A stretch of 64,000 nucleotides of DNA from Maribacter algarum (ex Zhang et al. 2020) (GTDB taxonomy: Bacteria; Bacteroidota; Bacteroidia; Flavobacteriales; Flavobacteriaceae): NCBI RefSeq assembly GCF_005885635.1, contig NZ_VATY01000003.1, forward strand, positions 538,507 through 602,506, written 5' to 3'. Positions 33,288 to 42,284 of this stretch are shown here, piece after piece. Position numbers and translations under genes: made by a program. Under the pieces are notes generated by a model. The model worked only from the letters and a program-made list of their open reading frames with translations, made no database searches and had not been told where the DNA came from. Each line of letters begins with the position of its first letter. Within the stretch, counting starts at the first letter, position 1.

Positions 33288-33944
33288 CTAGCCTTTGAAT
33301 TTTTGAGGCAAATAAACCACCTTTTTCGTTTCGAAGAACTCTTCCTCAAAAAAGTTGGGCAAATCAAAAATTTGAGCGGTTCTATAATCTTTTAATTCTT
33401 CGGAGAGGTCACCCCCTTTTAGATATAAGATCCCATTGCGTCTTTCGTGAATTGATTCTTTTTTGATTTTTCCTTTAACCCAATGTGTAAATGTAGGCAT
33501 TGCAGCAACAGCTCTACTGACGATAAAATCAAACTGGGCATTTGTCACTTTGAGCGCAGTCGAAATGTCCTCTACTCTAGAATTTATAGGAGTAATATTT
33601 GTAATTCCCAAACCTTCTACCACTTCCTCTACTACCTTTATCTTCTTTCCAATCGAATCAACAAGTGTAAAATGTGTTGCAGGAAATAAAATAGCTAAGG
33701 GGATTCCTGGAAAACCACCACCTGTTCCGACATCTAAAATTTCGCTTCCAGGTAAAAACTGTTGAATTTTTGCTATTCCAAGGGAGTGTAATACATGTCG
33801 CAGGTAGAGTTCATCAATATCTTTTCGAGAAACCACATTGATTTTCTGATTCCAGTCTTTATAAAGATTTTCTAATTGACCAAATTGCTCTTTTTGCTCC
33901 TCAGTTATATCAGGAAAATATTTTAACACTATTTCTACCCCCAT
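33288..33944 (-). CDS. rsmG: 16S rRNA (guanine527-N7)-methyltransferase
   Basis: Encodes 218 residues. RsmG methylates G527 of 16S rRNA. Diagnostic parts are the N-terminal YKDWNQKINVVSRKDIDELY, the SAM motif ILDVGTGGGFPGIPLAILFP, then LVDSIGKKIKVVEEV and the conserved FDFIVSRAVAAMP. All motifs are intact. It is convergent with the DKNYY gene and divergent from the desaturase gene. Confidence 0.96.
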   Translation of the reverse strand: MGVEIVLKYFPDITEEQKEQFGQLENLYKDWNQKINVVSRKDIDELYLRHVLHSLGIAKIQQFLPGSEILDVGTGGGFPGIPLAILFPATHFTLVDSIGKKIKVVEEVVEGLGITNITPINSRVEDISTALKVTNAQFDFIVSRAVAAMPTFTHWVKGKIKKESIHERRNGILYLKGGDLSEELKDYRTAQIFDLPNFFEEEFFETKKVVYLPQKFKG

Positions 33945-34038
33945 CCGAATTAAAATTTGAACAAAAATAGTATATTCACAGGCACTAATATTTTCTTTTT
34001 TTGGGAAAGTATTCAGATAAATAGGGATTCTATTGCCT

Positions 34039-34046
34039 TACCTTTG
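34039..34046 (+). promoter_or_regulatory. Probable -7 box of the desaturase gene
   Basis: TACCTTTG lies 18 bases before the ATG at 34065; no -33 TTG at standard spacing. Confidence 0.5.
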
Positions 34047-34064
34047 TAAAAAATTACGCTTAGT

Positions 34065-35165
34065 ATGAACCAGACTACCGTTCGATTTTCCAGAAAAGAT
34101 TCTGCACAGTTTTTTAAAACTTTGAACAAAAGAGTTAATGATTATTTCAAAGAAAATAAATTAAAGAAAACTGGGAATTGGAGATTGCATCTAAAGACCG
34201 TTATCATGTTCGCAATTTTCTTAACACCTTACTTTCTCATCTTGACTTTAGGTCTTCCTACTTGGGCCAATTTATTGCTAACTATTCTTATGGGAGTAGG
34301 TATGGCCGGTGTTGGCATGAATGTAATGCACGATGGTAATCACGGTTCGTATTCCAATAAAAAATGGGTCAATAAATTGATGGGAAGTAGCATCTATATC
34401 TTAGCCGGAAATGTATACAATTGGCAAGTACAACACAACGTATTGCACCATACCTATACCAACATTCACGAGCATGATGAAGATATGGAAGCGGGTCGCA
34501 TTCTTCGTTTTTCAAAACATGCGGAATGGCAAAAACATCACAAATTCCAACATATTTACTCGGTATTTCTCTACGGATTATTGACTTTTAATTGGGCAAT
34601 TACTACGGACTTTTTACAAATGTACCGTTACACGAAACGCAAACTCTCTTATGGTAAACTTCCGAGTCCTGCAGTGAATTGGAGCACTTTAGTAATTACC
34701 AAGTTATTGTATGTGACAATTTGGATTGTACTCCCTCTGATATTCGTTGATATTGCTTGGTGGAAGGTTCTTCTTGGTTTCTTTATCATGCACTATGTAG
34801 CTGGCGTCATATTAAGTGTGACATTTCAACTAGCACATATTGTGGACGATGCTCAAACGCCACTACCTGATGAAAGTGGAACTATGAAAAACACATGGGC
34901 TATTCACCAATTATTTACAACGGTAAACTTTGGTACAAAAAATAAGATTGTAAACTGGTTTACGGGAGGATTAAATCATCAGGTGGAACATCATATTTTT
35001 CCGAATATCAGTCACGTTCACTACACCAAGATTTCCAAAATAGTAAAGGAAACCGCAAAGGAATTTAACTTACCGTACAACGAATATAAAACTACGCGAA
35101 AAGCTATTCTTTCTCATTTTAAGCATTTGAAAGAATTAGGAAAACAGCCTGCTTTACAAGTATAA
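34065..35165 (+). CDS. Membrane fatty acid desaturase, front-end type
   Basis: Encodes 366 residues with at least four hydrophobic spans. The three histidine boxes of the di-iron centre are complete: HDGNH, HNVLHH and QVEHH. A Gln as the first residue of the third box is the hallmark of front-end (delta-5/6-like, linoleoyl-CoA-like) desaturases. There is no cytochrome b5 domain at either end, so it must use a separate electron donor. Substrate and double-bond position cannot be decided from sequence. The gene stands alone with its own promoter and a long hairpin after it. Confidence 0.92.
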   Translation: MNQTTVRFSRKDSAQFFKTLNKRVNDYFKENKLKKTGNWRLHLKTVIMFAIFLTPYFLILTLGLPTWANLLLTILMGVGMAGVGMNVMHDGNHGSYSNKKWVNKLMGSSIYILAGNVYNWQVQHNVLHHTYTNIHEHDEDMEAGRILRFSKHAEWQKHHKFQHIYSVFLYGLLTFNWAITTDFLQMYRYTKRKLSYGKLPSPAVNWSTLVITKLLYVTIWIVLPLIFVDIAWWKVLLGFFIMHYVAGVILSVTFQLAHIVDDAQTPLPDESGTMKNTWAIHQLFTTVNFGTKNKIVNWFTGGLNHQVEHHIFPNISHVHYTKISKIVKETAKEFNLPYNEYKTTRKAILSHFKHLKELGKQPALQV

Positions 35166-35189
35166 CTGTATTTATAAAGCAACTTTATT

Positions 35190-35253
35190 GTAGCTCAATA
35201 ATCCCTTCAGACATTTAAAAAAGCTGAATTACGACTATTGAGCTACTTGTTTT
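35190..35253 (+). terminator. Terminator-like long hairpin after the desaturase gene
   Basis: Arms GTAGCTCAATA and TATTGAGCTAC pair perfectly over 11 bases around a 35-base loop and are followed by TTGTTTTTA. The loop is long for a classic terminator, but position and T-run fit. Confidence 0.6.
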
Positions 35254-35328
35254 TACGCTATTCACAAACTGCCTACAAATAGTTAATAATCAATGTTGTT
35301 TTCCGGCTGCAAAGAATTGTAATTGTTT

Positions 35329-35336
35329 TAATTTTG
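35329..35336 (+). promoter_or_regulatory. Probable -7 box of the aminotransferase gene
   Basis: TAATTTTG lies 25 bases before the ATG at 35362. The -33 element is not evident. Confidence 0.45.
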
Positions 35337-35361
35337 TTGTGCATTTTAAACTCGCACTCTA

Positions 35362-36552
35362 ATGAGCAACCAACTATCAGATAGGATTAACAGTGTCACT
35401 CCATCCGCAACCCTCGAAATGGCAGCGAAAGCCCGTGAGTTAAGAGCTGCAGGAAAAGATATCATCGGACTCAGTTTAGGTGAACCCGATTTCAACACTC
35501 CCGATTATATTAAAGACGCTGCTATTCAAGCGGTAAATGATGATTACAATTCATACACCCCAGTGGATGGCTATGTTGATTTGAAAGACGCAATCATTAC
35601 CAAATTCAAAAGAGATAATGGCTTGACCTATGACCGCTCTCAGTTAGTTGTTTCTACCGGAGCGAAACAAGCATTATACAATGTTGCTCAAGTAGTTCTG
35701 AATGATGGTGATGAAGTGATTTTGCCTTGTCCTTATTGGGTTAGTTATAGCGATATTGTAAAATTGGCTGGCGGAGTCCCTGTTGAAGTAGCTACCTCAA
35801 TAGATACTGATTTTAAAATGACCCCTGCACAACTAGAGGCCGAAATTACTCCTAAAACTAAAATGCTTTGGTATAGCTCTCCCTGCAACCCAAGCGGTTC
35901 AATATATAGTCAAGAAGAATTAAGAGCGTTGGCCGATATTTTACAGAAGCATCCTCAGATTATCGTTGTTAGTGATGAGATTTACGAACATATTAACTAC
36001 GGAGTTACTACCCATGCTTCAATGGCCGGGTTTGATGATATGTATGATAGAACTGTTACGGTAAACGGAGTTGCTAAAGCCTTCGCTATGACCGGATGGC
36101 GTATTGGTTATATCGGCGCTCCTACTTATATTGCTAGAGCTTGTAACAAACTACAGGGCCAAGTTACCAGTGGGGCCAATTGTATCGCTCAACGCGCTGT
36201 CATCATGGCTTTGACAGAGTCGCCAAGACGTGTACAATTTATGGTTGACGAATTCAAAGGAAGGAGAACCCTAATTCTAGAATTATTAAACAGTATCGAA
36301 GGATTTAAAAGTAACGAACCGGAAGGTGCGTTTTATGTCTTCCCGGATATCAAAGCGTACTTTGGAAAAACCTTAAATGGAACCACCATCAACAACGCTT
36401 CTGATTTCGCAATGTACTTATTGGAAAATGCAAATGTGGCAACAGTTACGGGTGATGCTTTTGGAAATCCAGATTGTATACGTATTTCGTATGCGGCTTC
36501 TGAAAAAGAGATTCGCGAAGCGGTTTCTAGAATAAAAAAAGCTTTAGCCTAA
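35362..36552 (+). CDS. Class I PLP-dependent aminotransferase (aspartate aminotransferase type)
   Basis: Encodes 396 residues, typical of the 1-gamma (prokaryotic) aspartate aminotransferase subgroup. Motifs are LSLGEPDFNTPDYI, STGAKQALYNVAQ, the substrate/PLP stretch SPCNPSGSIY, SDEIYEHI with the pyridine-binding Asp, and VAKAFAMTGWRIGY with the Schiff-base Lys. The C-terminal Arg that binds the alpha-carboxylate is in CIRISYA. It probably transfers amino groups between aspartate and 2-oxoglutarate; prephenate or aromatic activity is possible in this subgroup. Confidence 0.92.
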   Translation: MSNQLSDRINSVTPSATLEMAAKARELRAAGKDIIGLSLGEPDFNTPDYIKDAAIQAVNDDYNSYTPVDGYVDLKDAIITKFKRDNGLTYDRSQLVVSTGAKQALYNVAQVVLNDGDEVILPCPYWVSYSDIVKLAGGVPVEVATSIDTDFKMTPAQLEAEITPKTKMLWYSSPCNPSGSIYSQEELRALADILQKHPQIIVVSDEIYEHINYGVTTHASMAGFDDMYDRTVTVNGVAKAFAMTGWRIGYIGAPTYIARACNKLQGQVTSGANCIAQRAVIMALTESPRRVQFMVDEFKGRRTLILELLNSIEGFKSNEPEGAFYVFPDIKAYFGKTLNGTTINNASDFAMYLLENANVATVTGDAFGNPDCIRISYAASEKEIREAVSRIKKALA

Positions 36553-36690
36553 ATCGTCATTTTCATGATAAATCTGTGTTAGCATTTTAATTGTAGACCA
36601 AAATCCATAATAAAAATCACAGGCAGTTCTTAGATTTCAATTAAATTCTAAGTAACTTTAAACCAACCTATTGAACCTAATACCAAAACG

Positions 36691-36927
36691 ATGAAGACGA
36701 TGACTTGTAATCAGCTCGGAGGAGCATGCGATACCAAATTTCAAGCAGACACTTTTGAAGAAATGGCCGAACTCAGCAAAAAACATGGTATGGAAATGTT
36801 TCAAAAAGGCGACGCTGCACATCTTGAAGCTATGAATAACATGCAAAACTTGATGAAATCCCCAGAAGCCATGCAGGCCTGGTTTGGTGAACGTAGAAGA
36901 GAATTCGATGCCTTGCCTGAAGACTAA
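36691..36927 (+). CDS. DUF1059 small protein
   Basis: Encodes 78 residues: MKTMTCNQLGGACDTKFQAD, then FEEMAELSKKHGMEM and a helical tail rich in Met and Glu. The Cys pair (CNQLGGAC) and the SKKHGMEM stretch match the DUF1059 family, whose role is unknown. A good Shine-Dalgarno-free, A-rich leader precedes it. It converges on trkH with a gap of only 18 bases. Confidence 0.8.
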   Translation: MKTMTCNQLGGACDTKFQADTFEEMAELSKKHGMEMFQKGDAAHLEAMNNMQNLMKSPEAMQAWFGERRREFDALPED

Positions 36928-36945
36928 ATTCGCAACTCATTATCA

Positions 36946-38436
36946 CTAAGTACGTCTCCAGAAATAAGGGGTTAATAAAATCAATACTGTAAAGAGTTCG
37001 AGCCTACCCGCAAGCATTAAGAAACCACACCACCATTTACCCGCATCAGGCAAGCTATTAAAGTTACTTACCGGATTCAAACTGCCCAAAGCAGGACCTA
37101 CATTTCCTAAGGACGAAGCCGCCCCTCCAATAGCCGATTCAAAATCCAATCCTAAAAGACCTAGAACTAGTGCGCCAATTATAAAGAGTAGCATATAGAG
37201 CACAAAAAAAGCAATAATGTTATAAACAATATGCTCCTTCACTGTCTTGTCATTGTAGCGCACTGGTATAATAGCATTCGGATGAAGTGTTCTTTTGAAT
37301 TCTAACAAGCCATTTTTGATTATGAGTAAATGGCGCATCACTTTTATACCTCCTGCAGTTGAACCAGCAGAACCTCCTAAGAAAAATAATCCAAAGAAAA
37401 GGATAGTTAAGAAGGGCGTCCAGCTTGTGAAATCTGCAGTCACAAATCCTGTGGTCGTAATCACAGCAACCACTTGAAATAAACCATGTCGAAATGAACT
37501 TTCACCTTCACCCATAACCATAGGATGTATTTCAGAAACTGGCACATTTGCTTGTGTGTACACCATAAGTCCAACCAAAGCGGTAAACACAATCACAAAA
37601 CCGGCGTAAAATCTAAATTCTTCATCACGAAGCACCCGTTGTACTTTACCTTTAAAAGCAAAATAGCTCAATACGAAGTTACCTCCTGCCAAAAACATAA
37701 AAAGAATGACAATATATTGAATGGCCGGTGTATCATTCCAATGTGCCAAACTTGCGTTTTTAGTTGAAAAACCACCTGTAGATAATGTCGCGAGAGAATG
37801 GTTAATAGCATCAAAAAAGGACATGCCTGCGACGCTTAACAAGAGAGTTTCAGCAGCCGTATATCCTACGTAGATGAGCCATAAACGTTTTGCGGTATCG
37901 GTAATTCTTGGATGCAATTTATCCGCACTTGGTCCAGGAGCTTCGGCCGCAAATAGTTGCATTCCACCAATACCTAACAACGGTAAAATGGCAATAGCCA
38001 AGACAATAATACCCATACCCCCAATCCAATGTGTAAGACTTCGCCAAAGTAAAATTCCTTCCGGCAGCGCTTCAATGTCATCAACAATGGAAGCTCCAGT
38101 TGTTGTGTAGCCAGAAATAGTTTCGAAAAAAGCGTTGGTTACTCCTGGTATCGCACCTGTAAAAAGATAGGGCAACATCCCTGAAAGGGACATTACAATC
38201 CAGCCAAAAGTCACAATTATATACCCTTCTTTGCGCTGTACTTCCTTCTTATGTTTTCTAGTTGCGAACATAAAAAGCATTCCGGAAAACATCGTACTTA
38301 TCGCGGCTAAGGTAATATCTAAAGTCGACCCGTCTTTATAAATAAGACTTACCAAGGCCGCGATGAGCATGAACCCACCATTGACCAACAGCAGTAAGCC
38401 CATAATATGAAGGATGATTCTAGAATTAAGTCGCAT
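36946..38436 (-). CDS. trkH: TrkH family potassium uptake protein
   Basis: A 496-residue membrane protein with four M1-P-M2-like repeats. Selectivity-filter-like glycines are seen in SGYTTTGASIV, LSTGGFSTKNAS, TTTGFVTADF and SSLGNVGPAL, the four pore loops of the TrkH/KtrB family. It imports K+, probably driven by Na+ or proton gradients. Its partner TrkA is encoded one base upstream, so the two are co-expressed. Confidence 0.95.
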   Translation of the reverse strand: MRLNSRIILHIMGLLLLVNGGFMLIAALVSLIYKDGSTLDITLAAISTMFSGMLFMFATRKHKKEVQRKEGYIIVTFGWIVMSLSGMLPYLFTGAIPGVTNAFFETISGYTTTGASIVDDIEALPEGILLWRSLTHWIGGMGIIVLAIAILPLLGIGGMQLFAAEAPGPSADKLHPRITDTAKRLWLIYVGYTAAETLLLSVAGMSFFDAINHSLATLSTGGFSTKNASLAHWNDTPAIQYIVILFMFLAGGNFVLSYFAFKGKVQRVLRDEEFRFYAGFVIVFTALVGLMVYTQANVPVSEIHPMVMGEGESSFRHGLFQVVAVITTTGFVTADFTSWTPFLTILFFGLFFLGGSAGSTAGGIKVMRHLLIIKNGLLEFKRTLHPNAIIPVRYNDKTVKEHIVYNIIAFFVLYMLLFIIGALVLGLLGLDFESAIGGAASSLGNVGPALGSLNPVSNFNSLPDAGKWWCGFLMLAGRLELFTVLILLTPYFWRRT

Positions 38437-38437
38437 G

Positions 38438-39787
38438 TTAAAAGAATAGTCTTTCTATTTTGGCAATAGCATCAGGTAGACAGCAAACTACAACACGGTC
38501 GCCAGCCTGTATTTCAAATCCACCAAGAGCAATGACGCCCTGACCATCGCGAACAACACCCCCAATTGTTGCTTCTTTTGGAAAATTTAGGTTTCTAATT
38601 ATATTGCCTGTCACCTTAGAGCCTGATTTCACAACAAACTCCAATATTTCCGCATTCAAATTATTCAAACGCATTGAGGCAACAACATCGCCTTTTCGAA
38701 TATGTCTGAAAATATTATTTGCCGCAAGTAACTTTTTGTTGATTAAGGTATCAATACCTATGGAATGTGAGAGTTGAAAATAATCCATATTCTCAACTAG
38801 GGCTATTGTCTTTTTGATGTGTTTCGATTTTGCAACCAGACAAGACATAATATTGGTCTCAGAATTCCCAGTAACCGCAATGAAAGCATCCATTGATTCA
38901 AGGCTTTCTTCTTCTAGCAACTCTACATTGCGTCCATCTCCATTGATAACCAAGGCCGCGGGAAGATCATCGGCCAAATCAAAAGCCTTTTCCTTATCCT
39001 TTTCAATCAGCTTAACATTAAATTTCTTGGCACAAAGATCACGAGCAGCCTTAAAGCCGACTTTACTCCCGCCTAAAATCATAACGTTTTTAATCTCTTC
39101 TTTTTTCTTTCCGGTAAGCTTGTAAAGCTCATCTACACCTTCTTTAACGGTAATGAAGTACACCTGATCTCCTTCCTTAAAGACTGTATCACCTCTTGGT
39201 ATCACGGTATATTGAGTGCCTGAACGTTTTAAGGCTATAGGCATGAAGTGAAGCTCAGGAAAAATTGTCGCAGCTTCTTTTACCATCTTACCCACAAAAG
39301 GAGCTGATTTTGGAAGAGACACACCAACCATAATCAATTGCCCTTCTTCAAACTCGAAAGTATCGTTAAAAGCAGATTTATTTAAGAGCAGTTGAATTTC
39401 AGTGGCTGCCAACTCTTCAGGGGAAATCAATTCATCAATGCCCAATTCGTCAAACCTGATGGTATCCTTACAATCTATAAATTCAGTATTTGAAATTCGT
39501 GCAATCGTTTGTTGACATCCCAATTGTTTGGCCAACATACACAAGGTGATATTGGTAGTTTCAGATGAAGTAACACCAATCACTAAATCTGAACTTTCCA
39601 CACGTGCGTCTTTCAAGACTGAAATCGAAGTAGCATCACCACGCAAAACACGAATATCTAAATGATTATCGGCATATGTCAAACTCTCTTTATCTGAATC
39701 GATCAATGTAATGTCTTGTGATTCGTAAGAAAGTAGTTTTGCCAAATGGAAACCTACCTCGCCAGCACCAGCAATTATAATTTTCAT
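38438..39787 (-). CDS. trkA: Trk system potassium transporter TrkA
   Basis: Encodes 449 residues with two RCK halves, each an NAD-binding Rossmann domain (IIAGAGEVGFHLAKLL at the N-terminus; MILGGSKVGFKAARDL in the second half) followed by a TrkA_C domain. It gates TrkH from the cytoplasm in response to nucleotides. Full double-length form, as in E. coli TrkA. It is the first gene of the trkA-trkH pair and is divergent from ubiE across 262 bases, which hold only promoters. Confidence 0.96.
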   Translation of the reverse strand: MKIIIAGAGEVGFHLAKLLSYESQDITLIDSDKESLTYADNHLDIRVLRGDATSISVLKDARVESSDLVIGVTSSETTNITLCMLAKQLGCQQTIARISNTEFIDCKDTIRFDELGIDELISPEELAATEIQLLLNKSAFNDTFEFEEGQLIMVGVSLPKSAPFVGKMVKEAATIFPELHFMPIALKRSGTQYTVIPRGDTVFKEGDQVYFITVKEGVDELYKLTGKKKEEIKNVMILGGSKVGFKAARDLCAKKFNVKLIEKDKEKAFDLADDLPAALVINGDGRNVELLEEESLESMDAFIAVTGNSETNIMSCLVAKSKHIKKTIALVENMDYFQLSHSIGIDTLINKKLLAANNIFRHIRKGDVVASMRLNNLNAEILEFVVKSGSKVTGNIIRNLNFPKEATIGGVVRDGQGVIALGGFEIQAGDRVVVCCLPDAIAKIERLFF

Positions 39788-40023
39788 CGAATATTACTAT
39801 TGTTGTTTGGAAGCAGTTTTGGATAACCGCCTCAACTCAGAAAGAAGTATCTTTTGAGACACCTTGGCTTTTTTACAGCTCATTTTGAGAAAAGTTTGCA
39901 AAGATCTGCAAAGCAAAATTACGCAAATTTTATCACCTCACCACTGCATTTACACAAGTATTAAACTAAAGGTCAAACACTTTATTGTGCATTAAGAATC
40001 AACTGCAATGAAGTGTTATATCT

Positions 40024-40031
40024 TATCTTTG
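40024..40031 (+). promoter_or_regulatory. -7 box of ubiE/menG, decides the start
   Basis: TATCTTTG lies 18 bases before the ATG at 40050. It falls inside the longer open frame that begins at 40008, so that earlier start would be upstream of the transcript. Confidence 0.55.
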
Positions 40032-40049
40032 CAAAATAAATTGCTATTA

Positions 40050-40781
40050 ATGGCCAAAAAAGTAACACCTTATAAAGATTCTGAACTTGGAAAAAAAGAA
40101 CAAGTAACTAAAATGTTCGACACGATTTCCAAAAATTATGATGGCCTAAACCGAGTGATTTCTTTTGGAATCGACTTAAAATGGCGTAGACGTGTTGTTG
40201 CTATATTAAAAAAGAAAAAGCCACAATCTATCCTAGATATTGCAACAGGAACAGGTGATTTAGCTATAAAAATGGTTGAAACAGGAGCCGAAAAAATAGT
40301 AGGGTTGGATATTTCTCCGGGCATGCTTGAAGTTGGAAAAAATAAGGTTAACGACAAAAAGCTGCATGAAACTATTGAAATGATAGTTGGCGATAGTGAA
40401 AATCTTTCTTTTGAAGAAAATACCTTTGATGCGGTTACCGTAGCTTTCGGAGTTCGCAATTTTGAAACCTTGGAAAAGGGATTGTCTGAAATTCATCGTG
40501 TTCTCAAGCCTTCTGGGACTTTCGTAATTCTTGAAACCTCTGTACCCACTAAGACTCCATATAAACAAGGCTATAATTTTCATTGTAAATACATACTTCC
40601 TTTTGTGGGACGACTTTTTTCAAAAGATCGTTCCGCCTATACCTATTTATCTGAATCGGCAGCTGTTTTTCCTCACGGCGAAAATTTCAACAATATTTTG
40701 CGCAAAATCGGGTTTATAGAGGTAGAGAATAAACCACAAACCTTTGGAGTAGCATCTATTTATGTAGCGACAAAAGCCTAA
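40050..40781 (+). CDS. ubiE: Demethylmenaquinone methyltransferase
   Basis: Encodes 243 residues from the ATG at 40050 ([19 protein letters not shown]). It is the UbiE/MenG enzyme that methylates demethylmenaquinone to menaquinone using SAM. Diagnostic stretches are [59 protein letters not shown] and [16 protein letters not shown]. It fits the menaquinone needed by the Nqr pump in this window. The porT gene begins 40 bases later, an arrangement common in flavobacteria. Confidence 0.95.
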   Translation: MAKKVTPYKDSELGKKEQVTKMFDTISKNYDGLNRVISFGIDLKWRRRVVAILKKKKPQSILDIATGTGDLAIKMVETGAEKIVGLDISPGMLEVGKNKVNDKKLHETIEMIVGDSENLSFEENTFDAVTVAFGVRNFETLEKGLSEIHRVLKPSGTFVILETSVPTKTPYKQGYNFHCKYILPFVGRLFSKDRSAYTYLSESAAVFPHGENFNNILRKIGFIEVENKPQTFGVASIYVATKA

Positions 40782-40821
40782 TTGATTTAGACAAGTGTTT
40801 AGACTCTTATAATTCAACTAA

Positions 40822-41517
40822 ATGAAGCGATTGTTTTTTCTTTTCATGGGGATATTTCTCCTTACGCTGCCTTTAACCGCACAATTTAACGAAAAGCCTG
40901 TCCTTAATATTGAGAACAAAGACAAGAAGTTCTTGAATTACGGATACTATCTTGGAATCAATCAATATGATTTCAAATTCGACTACAAAAACAATGACCG
41001 TGATATTCTAGTGGATAAGTCCTTGGGGTTTACTGTTGGTCTAATTGGTGAAATGCGCCTGAATGAATTTTTAGATCTTCGTTTTGAACCAGGATTGGCA
41101 TATAACCTTAGAACCCTTGGTTTTCCAGGATTTGATGTGGAACAAGATGCCCTTAGGGAAGTAAAATCTACATACATCAACTTTCCCTTACTTTTAAAAG
41201 TTAGCACCAGACGTCTAGGAAATTTCAAACCGTTCATCATTGGTGGCGGTTCTGCCTCACTCAATTTGGGAAGTAACGAAAGTAGTTTGGATGATAATTC
41301 GTCAGGCACCTTTCGAATGACCAAATGGGTATATAATTATGAACTAGGTTTCGGAATTGATTTTTATTTAGAGTACTTCAAATTCACTCCGTCAATTCGT
41401 GGGGTTTTCGCCATTACTGACGAACTTGTACCTGATAATGACGCAAATAGTCCTTGGACCGGCAATATTGACGCCCTTAGAACAAGGGGATTGTTTATCA
41501 ACTTTACCTTTGAATAA
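40822..41517 (+). CDS. porT: Type IX secretion outer membrane protein PorT/SprT
   Basis: Encodes 231 residues with a signal peptide (MKRLFFLFMGIFLLTLPLTAQ) and an outer membrane beta-barrel of the PorT family: YGYYLGINQYDFKFDY, RFEPGLAYNLRTL, KSTYINFPLLLKVSTRR, FIIGGGSASLNL and a final LFINFTFE with terminal aromatic residue. PorT (SprT in F. johnsoniae) is needed for T9SS secretion. Position after ubiE supports the call. It converges on the methyltransferase gene with a gap of only eight bases. Confidence 0.88.
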   Translation: MKRLFFLFMGIFLLTLPLTAQFNEKPVLNIENKDKKFLNYGYYLGINQYDFKFDYKNNDRDILVDKSLGFTVGLIGEMRLNEFLDLRFEPGLAYNLRTLGFPGFDVEQDALREVKSTYINFPLLLKVSTRRLGNFKPFIIGGGSASLNLGSNESSLDDNSSGTFRMTKWVYNYELGFGIDFYLEYFKFTPSIRGVFAITDELVPDNDANSPWTGNIDALRTRGLFINFTFE

Positions 41518-41525
41518 TACTCGCT

Positions 41526-42248
41526 CTAAGCCCTACGGATTTCATTTAACAAAATAGCCGTCGCGGTAGCTACATTAAGACTCTCGGTAGTGCTGTTTCC
41601 ATATTGTGGAATTGATACTTTCTCCGATACCATAGTTTCAACTTCAGAAGAAATACCATTTCCTTCGTTGCCTAAGATAATAATTCCTTTTTCAGGAAGT
41701 TTGTTTTGGTATACCGATACCCCATCCATAAAAGCTCCATAGATGGGAATCTTAGAATCCTTCAAAAAATCGGGCAGATTCCTATAGGATATATTGACCC
41801 TTGAAATAGAACCCATTGTAGCCTGCAAAACTTTAGGATTATAACAGTCGACAGTATTTTGGGAACAAACCAAATCATGTATTCCAAACCAATCACAAAG
41901 TCGTATAATAGTCCCAAGATTTCCCGGGTCACGGATATCATCAAGAACAACAATCCAATCTTTAAACTCTACCTGTTCCTTTTCAGGTATATGAAAAATC
42001 CCGAGCACGCCATTTGGATTCTTAAGAGTACTCATTTGTTTTAAATCAGTTAAGGTAACTTCCGTTAAAATATCATTTGGAACATCAAAAACTTTTGGGT
42101 CAGTACTAAAGACGGAATGCGGGGTATAATCAGAATCTAAAAGCTCATTGACCGTCTTTTTTCCTTCAACAAAAAATAGTCCGTGTTGATTTCGGTACTT
42201 TTTTTGTTGTAAGCTTCGTATCAATTTTATTTGGCTTTTAACAAGCAT
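41526..42248 (-). CDS. TrmH-family RNA 2'-O-methyltransferase (SpoU)
   Basis: Encodes 240 residues. The N-terminal substrate-binding domain (SLQQKKYRNQHGLFFVEGKK) is followed by a SPOUT knot with motifs LDDIRDPGNLGTIIRLCDWF, GSISRVN, GIIILGNEGNGISSEV and ESLNVATATAILLNEI. It methylates ribose 2'-OH in rRNA or tRNA; the target nucleotide is not predictable. It is divergent from tamL, sharing a 36-base intergenic stretch. Confidence 0.92.
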   Translation of the reverse strand: MLVKSQIKLIRSLQQKKYRNQHGLFFVEGKKTVNELLDSDYTPHSVFSTDPKVFDVPNDILTEVTLTDLKQMSTLKNPNGVLGIFHIPEKEQVEFKDWIVVLDDIRDPGNLGTIIRLCDWFGIHDLVCSQNTVDCYNPKVLQATMGSISRVNISYRNLPDFLKDSKIPIYGAFMDGVSVYQNKLPEKGIIILGNEGNGISSEVETMVSEKVSIPQYGNSTTESLNVATATAILLNEIRRA

Positions 42249-42270
42249 TCCATTAATGTGTTTTTTAATG

Positions 42271-42278
42271 TATTTTTG
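42271..42278 (+). promoter_or_regulatory. -7 box of tamL, possibly giving a leaderless mRNA
   Basis: TATTTTTG ends six bases before the ATG at 42285, so the transcript would begin at or next to the start codon, as at map. Confidence 0.5.
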
Positions 42279-42284
42279 ATTTCT

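Noticed and set aside
40008-40049. Earlier start for ubiE at 40008
   Set aside because: The TATCTTTG -7 box lies inside this extension, and MAKKV at 40050 matches the family start.
39788-40049. Possible tRNA or regulatory RNA between trkA and ubiE
   Set aside because: No cloverleaf or terminator could be drawn; only promoter-like boxes were seen.
42231-42284. Earlier TTG start for tamL
   Set aside because: It lies upstream of the -7 box and would overlap the divergent methyltransferase gene start; the ATG at 42285 begins a lipoprotein signal.
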